From NCBI GenBank assembly GCA_903930395.1, contig CAIYYE010000350.1, forward strand, positions 1 to 10,537: a stretch of 10,537 nucleotides of DNA, in the 5' to 3' direction. Each line of letters begins with the position of its first letter. Within the stretch, counting starts at the first letter, position 1. The DNA comes from an uncultured beta proteobacterium (GTDB taxonomy: Bacteria; Pseudomonadota; Gammaproteobacteria; Burkholderiales; Rhodocyclaceae). The notes beneath the pieces were generated by a model that saw only the letters and a list, made by a program, of their open reading frames with translations, was not told the origin of the DNA and searched no databases. The translations under genes and the position numbers were made by a program. Positions 6,233 to 10,537 of this stretch are shown piece by piece.

Positions 6233-6929
6233 AGTTACCGGACTCCACGTCGCCTATGGCGGCATCCAGGCGGTGCGCAGCATCACCTTCCACGTCAATG
6301 AAGGCGAGACTGTGGCGCTCATCGGCGCCAACGGCGCGGGCAAGACGAGCACCCTGAAAGCGATTTCGCGAGTCCTCGATGCGGTCGGTGGCGATGTCCA
6401 TTTCTGTGGCGAAAAGATCAGCCACAGTGCGCCGCACGACATCATCCGCAAGGGCATCGCGCTGGTGCCGGAAGGGCGCGGCGTCTTTCCCCGCCTGAGC
6501 GTGCTGGAAAACCTGCACATGGGCGCCTTCATCCGTGACGATGCGGCCGGGGTCGCGGCAGATCTGCAAAAAGTCTATGGCTATTTCCCCCGCCTCAAGG
6601 AGCGCGAGGCGCAACTTGCCGGGACGCTCTCCGGCGGCGAACAGCAGATGCTGGCCATCGGCCGTGCCCTGATGAGCCGCCCGAAAATGCTGCTCCTCGA
6701 TGAACCGTCAATGGGGCTGGCGCCGATCATGGTCCAGAAGATTTTCGAGGTCATTCGCGCCGTCGCGGCGGATGGCATGACCATCCTGCTCATTGAGCAG
6801 AATGCCCGGCTGGCACTGCAGTCGAGTCAGCGGGGTTATGTCATGGAAAGCGGTGAAATCACCTTCAATGGCGATTCGGCGATGCTGCTCGATGATCCCA
6901 AGGTGCGCGCCGCCTATCTCGGCGAGTAA
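6225..6929 (+). CDS. livF: Branched-chain amino acid ABC transporter ATP-binding protein LivF
   Basis: Second cytoplasmic ATPase of the importer, 234 residues, as usual for LivF. Walker A GANGAGKT (34-41), the family's VPEGRGVFPRLSVLENL (81-97), signature LSGGEQQMLAIGRAL (135-149), Walker B LLLDEP (156-161) with Glu160, and IEQNA (190-194). The switch histidine position is Gln192, which is the family norm for LivF and not a defect. The GTG start at 6225 overlaps the last 8 bases of livG; GAGG (6212-6215) gives a ribosome site. Last gene of the transporter; rlmA begins 8 bases after its TAA. Confidence 0.94.
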   Translation: MLEVTGLHVAYGGIQAVRSITFHVNEGETVALIGANGAGKTSTLKAISRVLDAVGGDVHFCGEKISHSAPHDIIRKGIALVPEGRGVFPRLSVLENLHMGAFIRDDAAGVAADLQKVYGYFPRLKEREAQLAGTLSGGEQQMLAIGRALMSRPKMLLLDEPSMGLAPIMVQKIFEVIRAVAADGMTILLIEQNARLALQSSQRGYVMESGEITFNGDSAMLLDDPKVRAAYLGE

Positions 6930-6937
6930 GTTCGTCC

Positions 6938-7783
6938 ATGCCCGTTACACCCTTCCTGGCCCTGGCCTGTCCGCTCGACGGTGCGCCGCTGCATCGTCAT
7001 GGCGCTACCTGGCGCTGCGCGGCCGGGCATAGTTTCGATATCGCCAGCCAGGGGTATGCCAACCTGCTGCCCGTCCAGCAGAAGCGTTCGCTCGATCCGG
7101 GCGACAGCAAGGAGATGGTTGCGGCGCGTCGCCGCTTTCTCAATGCCGGGCATTACCAGCCGATTGCCGCTGCGGTGAGCCGCGCCGTGCTGGCTGAGCG
7201 TGCGGCGGATGCGACGATCAGTTGCCTCGACGCCGGTTGTGGCGAGGGCTACTACCTGCGCCAGCTCGCCGCCGCGCCGGGCGCCGGACAGACGCTGGTC
7301 CTCCTCGGGCTTGATATCTCGAAGTGGGCCGTACTTTCTGCCGCCAAGCAGGACCAGCGGCCGAACTGGATAGTCGGTACCAATGCCCATCTGCCGGTGC
7401 TGCCGGCAAGGCTCGACAGGGTGCTGTGCATGTTCGGCTTTCCTGTCTATGCCGAGTTCGCCCGTGTGCTGAAAGCGGGCGGCGAATTACTGCAGGTTGA
7501 TGCCGGGCCGGACCATCTGCGCGAACTGCGGGAAATCATCTATCCCGCCCTGAAGCCTGAGCGCCTCGCGGAGCAGGACATCCCGGCCGGCTTTCGCAGC
7601 CTGTCCACGGAAAGCATTCGTTTTTCGCTGAGTCTCGATGGCCAGGCGCAGATCGCTGACCTGCTTTCCATGACGCCGCATCTCTATCGGGCCAGTGCCG
7701 AAGGGCGGGCCAGGGCGGCGGCGCTGAACACGCTGGTGGTGACTGTGGACGTTCGCTTGACACGTTTCGGGCGGCAAGCCTGA
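6938..7783 (+). CDS. rlmA: 23S rRNA (guanine(745)-N1)-methyltransferase RlmA
   Basis: SAM-dependent methyltransferase that methylates N1 of G745 (E. coli numbering) in helix 35 of 23S rRNA. Length is 281 residues (E. coli 269). The N-terminal zinc-ribbon-like region has Cys11, Cys27 and His31, but the fourth ligand position, Cys in E. coli (CPLC), is Asp14 here (CPLD). Then comes the family block QGYANLLPVQ (38-47) with KRSLDPGDSKEM (49-60) and AGHYQP (70-75). The SAM motif I is LDAGCGEGYY (97-106), followed by GLDISKWAV (124-132) and a Rossmann-type methyltransferase fold. It sits 8 bases after livF with only a weak ribosome site, so it probably shares the liv transcript; there is no functional link to transport. 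A T6 run at 7801-7806 downstream has only a poor stem before it. Confidence 0.92.
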   Translation: MPVTPFLALACPLDGAPLHRHGATWRCAAGHSFDIASQGYANLLPVQQKRSLDPGDSKEMVAARRRFLNAGHYQPIAAAVSRAVLAERAADATISCLDAGCGEGYYLRQLAAAPGAGQTLVLLGLDISKWAVLSAAKQDQRPNWIVGTNAHLPVLPARLDRVLCMFGFPVYAEFARVLKAGGELLQVDAGPDHLRELREIIYPALKPERLAEQDIPAGFRSLSTESIRFSLSLDGQAQIADLLSMTPHLYRASAEGRARAAALNTLVVTVDVRLTRFGRQA

Positions 7784-7877
7784 CGGCGGGGCATCCGTGC
7801 TTTTTTAGCTGGATCAAACGATTTGCCGAACTCTGGGGCGACAATGCACGACATTGCCTTTCACTGGACGCCTCGCC

Positions 7878-8510
7878 ATGAACTTTCGCCCCTTCCTCGC
7901 TGCGCTGGCCACCCTCTTCCTCGCCACGGCGTTGCATGCCAACGAGGCCAAGCCGGTCGATGGTGCGCCCAAAATGGCCTACGGGCTCATGATGAAGCAG
8001 GGCGACCGACTGATTTTCTCGCCTTGCCGCGACCGCAGCTACGCCAATGTCGAGGATGTTTCAGCCGATGGCGCCGTGACGAAGGTCTTGAACAGCGTCG
8101 GTCTCGATAGCGGCAAACGGCTTTATGTCGAACTGCTCGGTGTACTCGACAACGGCACCTTGAAAGCCTCGGCCTTCAACATGGCTCGGGTCGAAGGGCG
8201 CTGCCAAATGCCGGGTGGCAAGGAAGAATCATGGCGGGCCGCCGGCAACGATCCGGCCTGGGCGCTGGTCGCCGGGGGCGAACATGTCCGCCTGCAGCGC
8301 TATGGCAGGCCCGATGTCGTGCTGCCCTATGCCGAATTCAGGAGCGAAGGAAATCTTAGTCGTTACGATGCATCAACGGACGGCAACAAGCTGGCCGTCC
8401 GCCTGGAAAAGACGCTCTGCCGGGATGTTCAGGCCAACGGCGCCTTTGCCTGGACGGCTTCAGTCGAGGTGAACGGGCAGGTGCTCAAGGGCTGCGCTTG
8501 GCAGCGCTGA
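7878..8510 (+). CDS. Secreted four-cysteine protein of unknown function
   Basis: Not recognised with confidence. The 210-residue product has a clear Sec signal peptide: a basic start, a hydrophobic core (about 5-18), and likely cleavage after ALHA (residue 21). The mature part has four cysteines (50, 109, 181, 206), suggesting two periplasmic disulfides. The C-terminal segment, LCRDVQANGAFAW...LKGCAWQR, resembles the C...GCA ending of COG3650-type envelope proteins, but this is a weak similarity. No transmembrane helix follows the signal. Start choice: ATG 7878 places the signal sequence at the N-terminus; an in-frame ATG at 7854 would add eight residues. The ribosome site (GGACG, 7866-7870) is poor. 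It converges on the reductase gene with three bases between the stops. Confidence 0.7.
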   Translation: MNFRPFLAALATLFLATALHANEAKPVDGAPKMAYGLMMKQGDRLIFSPCRDRSYANVEDVSADGAVTKVLNSVGLDSGKRLYVELLGVLDNGTLKASAFNMARVEGRCQMPGGKEESWRAAGNDPAWALVAGGEHVRLQRYGRPDVVLPYAEFRSEGNLSRYDASTDGNKLAVRLEKTLCRDVQANGAFAWTASVEVNGQVLKGCAWQR

Positions 8511-8518
8511 AAATCAGC
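8506..8518. other. Small hairpin at the junction of two convergent genes
   Basis: GCTGA (8506-8510) and TCAGC (8514-8518) form a 5-base-pair stem with loop AAA, which is the entire intergenic space. The TGA stop of the plus-strand gene lies in one arm and the stop of the minus-strand gene in the other. An adjacent GCGCT-TGGC-AGCGC stem (8494-8507) overlaps it. Neither has a U-run, so termination is uncertain. Confidence 0.4.
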
Positions 8519-9527
8519 TTGTCGAAAAGGTGAAGGCGTCGGCGAAGAACTCTTCTTCCGGCAGGCCCTGTGCCGTGAAATCGCGCCGGGCGGCATCGAT
8601 CATCACCGGCGCTCCGCAGGCATAGGCTTGATAGCCGGACAAGTCGGGGAAGTCGGCCAGCACGGCGGCATGGACGAAGCCGGTACGACCGTTCCAGGCG
8701 TCGCCGCTAGCAGGCTCGGAGAGAACCGGTACGTAGGTAATGTTGGCGTGTTCAGCCGCCCATTTTTCCGGTAGCGCGTTCTGGTACAGGTCGACGCGCG
8801 CCTTGGCGCCCCAGTAGATGAACATCGGGCGCTGGCATTTTTCGGCGATGGCGTGTTCGACGATGGCCTTGATCGGCGCGAAACCGGTGCCGCCGGCGAG
8901 CAGGATCATCGGTTTGGTCGAATCCTCGCGCAGGTAGAAGGTGCCGTGCGGGCCGTTGAAGCGCAGGATGTCGCGGACCTTGAGGGTACTGAATACCTGC
9001 TCGGTGAACAGGCCGCCGGGAACGTGACGGATATGCAACTGCAGCACCGCATCGTCGTGTGGCGCGTTGGCCAGCGAGTAGCTGCGCTTCTTGCCATCCT
9101 TGAGCAGGATGTCGATATATTGCCCGGCCCAGAATTGCAGGCGCTCATTGGCTGGCAGGCGGAGGTGGATCTCGATGACGTCGGGGGCCAGCTTTTCGAG
9201 CTTCTCGATGCGCGAGGGCAGGGTCTTGACCGGGATGTCGCTGGCCGAGCCGAGCTGCTTGCACTCGATGACCAGATCGGACTGAGCGCTGGCGCAGCAG
9301 TAGAGCGTCAGGCCGGCGGCTTTTTCGTCGTCCTTGAGGGCGTGGGCCTGCGCCTTGCCGTGATCGACCTTGCCACTGAGTACCTTGCCCTTGCAGGCGC
9401 CGCAAGCCCCGTCCTTGCAGCCGTAGGGTAGCGTCAGGCACTGACGCAGCGCGGCGTCGAGCAGGGTTTCGCCGCTTTCAGCCGCGAATTCGCGACCGCT
9501 TGGCTGGACAGTGATCTGGTAGCTCAT
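8514..9527 (-). CDS. AscD-like 2Fe-2S/FAD/NAD(P)H oxidoreductase (annotated elsewhere as CDP-6-deoxy-delta-3,4-glucoseen reductase)
   Basis: Cytoplasmic electron-transfer flavoprotein, 337 residues, normal for the family. The N-terminal plant-type ferredoxin domain (1-90) has Cys37, Cys42, Cys45 and Cys77 or Cys78 for the 2Fe-2S cluster (pattern Cx4Cx2C...C). The middle FAD domain (about 100-200) carries RSYSLANAP. The C-terminal NAD(P) domain has GGTGFAPIKAIVEH, then YACGAPVMI, and the FADAF ending typical of ferredoxin-reductase folds. It moves electrons from NAD(P)H through FAD to the cluster and on to a partner. The name comes from the ascarylose pathway, but no deoxysugar genes are seen here, so the true partner is unknown. 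ATG 9527 has AGGGGA (9533-9538) at good spacing and begins exactly at the ferredoxin domain; the in-frame extension to 9806 is antisense to the SDR gene. Confidence 0.85.
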   Translation of the reverse strand: MSYQITVQPSGREFAAESGETLLDAALRQCLTLPYGCKDGACGACKGKVLSGKVDHGKAQAHALKDDEKAAGLTLYCCASAQSDLVIECKQLGSASDIPVKTLPSRIEKLEKLAPDVIEIHLRLPANERLQFWAGQYIDILLKDGKKRSYSLANAPHDDAVLQLHIRHVPGGLFTEQVFSTLKVRDILRFNGPHGTFYLREDSTKPMILLAGGTGFAPIKAIVEHAIAEKCQRPMFIYWGAKARVDLYQNALPEKWAAEHANITYVPVLSEPASGDAWNGRTGFVHAAVLADFPDLSGYQAYACGAPVMIDAARRDFTAQGLPEEEFFADAFTFSTS

Positions 9528-9548
9528 AAAATCCCCTTGGCCGTCGGC

Positions 9549-9554
9549 TACAAT
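9549..9554 (+). promoter_or_regulatory. Candidate -10 box for a leaderless transcript
   Basis: TACAAT (9549-9554) matches the -10 consensus at five of six bases. Six bases separate it from the GTG at 9561, so the expected transcription start coincides with the start codon. The -35 position (about 9526-9531) is A/T-rich but not like TTGACA. No Shine-Dalgarno sequence precedes the GTG, which fits leaderless translation. Confidence 0.45.
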
Positions 9555-9560
9555 GCCGGC

Positions 9561-10454
9561 GTGCAAAAAATCCTGATTGTCGGCAGCGGGGACGTCGCCC
9601 GCCGCATCCTCTCCCACCTTACCCAGAGCCCCTTTCGCGCCCGCGTCTATGCGCTGCTGCGCGATCCGGCACGGGCCGCGACATGGCGCGATGCAGGGGC
9701 GATACCGGTGCTGGCCGATCTCGACGACCGGGGCAGCCTGCAACGACTGGCCGGACTGGCCGACCTCGTGCTGCATCTGGCGCCACCGCCCAGTACTGGC
9801 AGTCATGACACGCGGACCCGCAACTTGCTGGCGGCCTTGAGCAAGGGCAAAAGTCTACCACGGCGTCTCGTTTACGTAAGCACGACGGGGGTTTACGGTG
9901 ACTGTGGCGGGGCGCAGATCGATGAAACGCGTCGCCTCAATCCGGAAAGTTCGCGGGCTGGCCGGCGGGTCGATGCCGAAAGCTGCCTGCGCGCCTGGGG
10001 ACAACGGACGGGTGTAAAAGTCAGCGTTCTGCGCGCACCGGGCATCTACGCCGCCGACCGCCTGCCGGTTGAGCGTCTGAACAAGGCGATGCCGGCCTTG
10101 TGTGAGCCCGACGATGTCTACACCAACCACATCCACGCCGACGATCTGGCCGCTGCCTGTGTCGCCGCGCTGCATCGCGGCGGTGCCAACCGCGTCTACA
10201 ATGTCGTCGATGATTCCGACCTGAAGATGGCCGAGTATTTCGACCGGGTTGCCGATGCCTGGGGGCTGCCGCGCGCGCCGCGCATTTCGCGGGCGGCGGC
10301 GGAGAAAACCTTGTCACCAGTGCAGATGTCCTTCATGCGCGAATCCCGACGTATCGGCAACCAGCGCCTGAAAAATGAATTGAAACTGCGTTTCGCCTAC
10401 CCGACGGTCGATGTCGGGATAGCCGATGCGCTTGCTAGGAGAAACGCATGCTAG
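9561..10454 (+). CDS. Atypical SDR-family NAD(P)-binding protein
   Basis: A 297-residue Rossmann-fold protein of the extended/atypical short-chain dehydrogenase group (NAD-dependent epimerase/dehydratase-like). Seen: the nucleotide-binding start ILIVGSGDVARRI (4-16); YVSTTGVYGD (105-114), matching the catalytic Ser/Thr strand; LRAPGIYA (157-164); and NHIHADDLA (189-197), typical of epimerase-like SDRs. The usual YxxxK pair is absent: the region where it should be reads SRAGRRVDAE (131-140). It may therefore bind a nucleotide without classical dehydrogenase chemistry. Start choice: GTG 9561 begins at the first strand of the fold; TTG 9537 would start upstream of the likely -10 box. Its stop overlaps the next gene's ATG by 7 bases, indicating an operon. 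The substrate is unknown. Confidence 0.8.
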   Translation: MQKILIVGSGDVARRILSHLTQSPFRARVYALLRDPARAATWRDAGAIPVLADLDDRGSLQRLAGLADLVLHLAPPPSTGSHDTRTRNLLAALSKGKSLPRRLVYVSTTGVYGDCGGAQIDETRRLNPESSRAGRRVDAESCLRAWGQRTGVKVSVLRAPGIYAADRLPVERLNKAMPALCEPDDVYTNHIHADDLAAACVAALHRGGANRVYNVVDDSDLKMAEYFDRVADAWGLPRAPRISRAAAEKTLSPVQMSFMRESRRIGNQRLKNELKLRFAYPTVDVGIADALARRNAC

Positions 10455-10537
10455 TCGTCAAGACGCTGCATATCTGGATGGTGGTCTCGTGGTTTGCCGG
10501 CCTGTTCTACCTGCCGCGCATCTTTGTGAACCTGGCC
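10448..10537 (+). CDS. HemJ/CopD-like membrane protein, N-terminal part (runs off right edge)
   Basis: Only 30 codons are visible. The product starts MLVVKTLHIWMVVSW and continues FAGLFYLPRIFVNLA. This matches the first transmembrane helix of the HemJ (UPF0093) family, where the early histidine (His8) and the WFAGLFYLPR block are conserved. HemJ oxidises protoporphyrinogen IX in haem synthesis; CopD-type membrane proteins are a similar alternative name. The ATG at 10448 has AGGAGA (10438-10443) upstream and overlaps the SDR stop by 7 bases, so it is probably co-translated with that gene. Confidence 0.75.
   Translation, partial: MLVVKTLHIWMVVSWFAGLFYLPRIFVNLA

Noticed and set aside
6795..6806. 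Loss of the ABC switch histidine in LivF (Gln192)
   Set aside because: Gln at this position (EQNA) is normal for the LivF family, including E. coli.
7784..7806. Intrinsic terminator after rlmA
   Set aside because: A T6 run is present (7801-7806), but only about four base pairs (ACGG/CCGT) can form before it, too weak to call.
7840..7845. GACAAT as a promoter -10 for the secreted four-cysteine protein
   Set aside because: No -35-like hexamer lies at 16-18 bases upstream; the match alone is not enough.
9528..9806. 93-residue N-terminal extension of the AscD-like reductase
   Set aside because: It is antisense to the start of the SDR gene, and the good ribosome site AGGGGA points to ATG 9527 at the exact start of the ferredoxin domain.

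Overview
The window looks like chromosomal DNA of a high-GC betaproteobacterium, most plausibly of the Rhodocyclales (Dechloromonas/Azonexus-like). This is judged from codon style, the betaproteobacterial form of RlmA, and the reductase / atypical SDR / HemJ gene order at the right end. That placement is inference from family knowledge, not a search. There are no tRNA or rRNA genes, insertion sequences, CRISPR arrays or phage genes, and every intact gene reads as ordinary, uninterrupted coding sequence.

Left part (1-1919, minus strand): the N-terminal 157 codons of a very large indolepyruvate ferredoxin oxidoreductase-family enzyme run off the left edge. Before it on the same strand lies a 445-residue protein that joins an N-acyl-amino-acid-synthase (FeeM-like, GNAT-fold) domain to a C-terminal PilZ domain. 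Middle (1932-6929, plus strand): a complete liv-type branched-chain/hydrophobic amino acid ABC importer, livK-livH-livM-livG-livF, sits behind a good sigma70 promoter. The last four genes overlap or nearly overlap, and a strong stem-loop separates the binding protein from the permeases. The binding protein is unusual: it is a predicted lipoprotein with a C-terminal tail of six 11-residue Ala/Lys repeats resembling LEA/apolipoprotein helices. rlmA (23S rRNA m1G745 methyltransferase) follows livF after 8 bases and may be read through from the liv operon.

Right part (7878-10537): an unrecognised secreted four-cysteine protein converges, with a 3-base gap, on an AscD-like 2Fe-2S/FAD/NAD(P)H reductase on the minus strand. 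Divergent from that reductase is an atypical SDR lacking the YxxxK catalytic pair, apparently translated from a leaderless GTG. It overlaps the start of a HemJ/CopD-like membrane protein that leaves the right edge.

Working together: the Liv system imports hydrophobic amino acids. The 2-oxoacid oxidoreductase could oxidise the oxoacids made from aromatic amino acids. The FeeM-like enzyme would N-acylate an amino acid, possibly under second-messenger control. The amino-acid theme across the left two thirds is suggestive but not proven. The right-hand group looks like redox/haem housekeeping.
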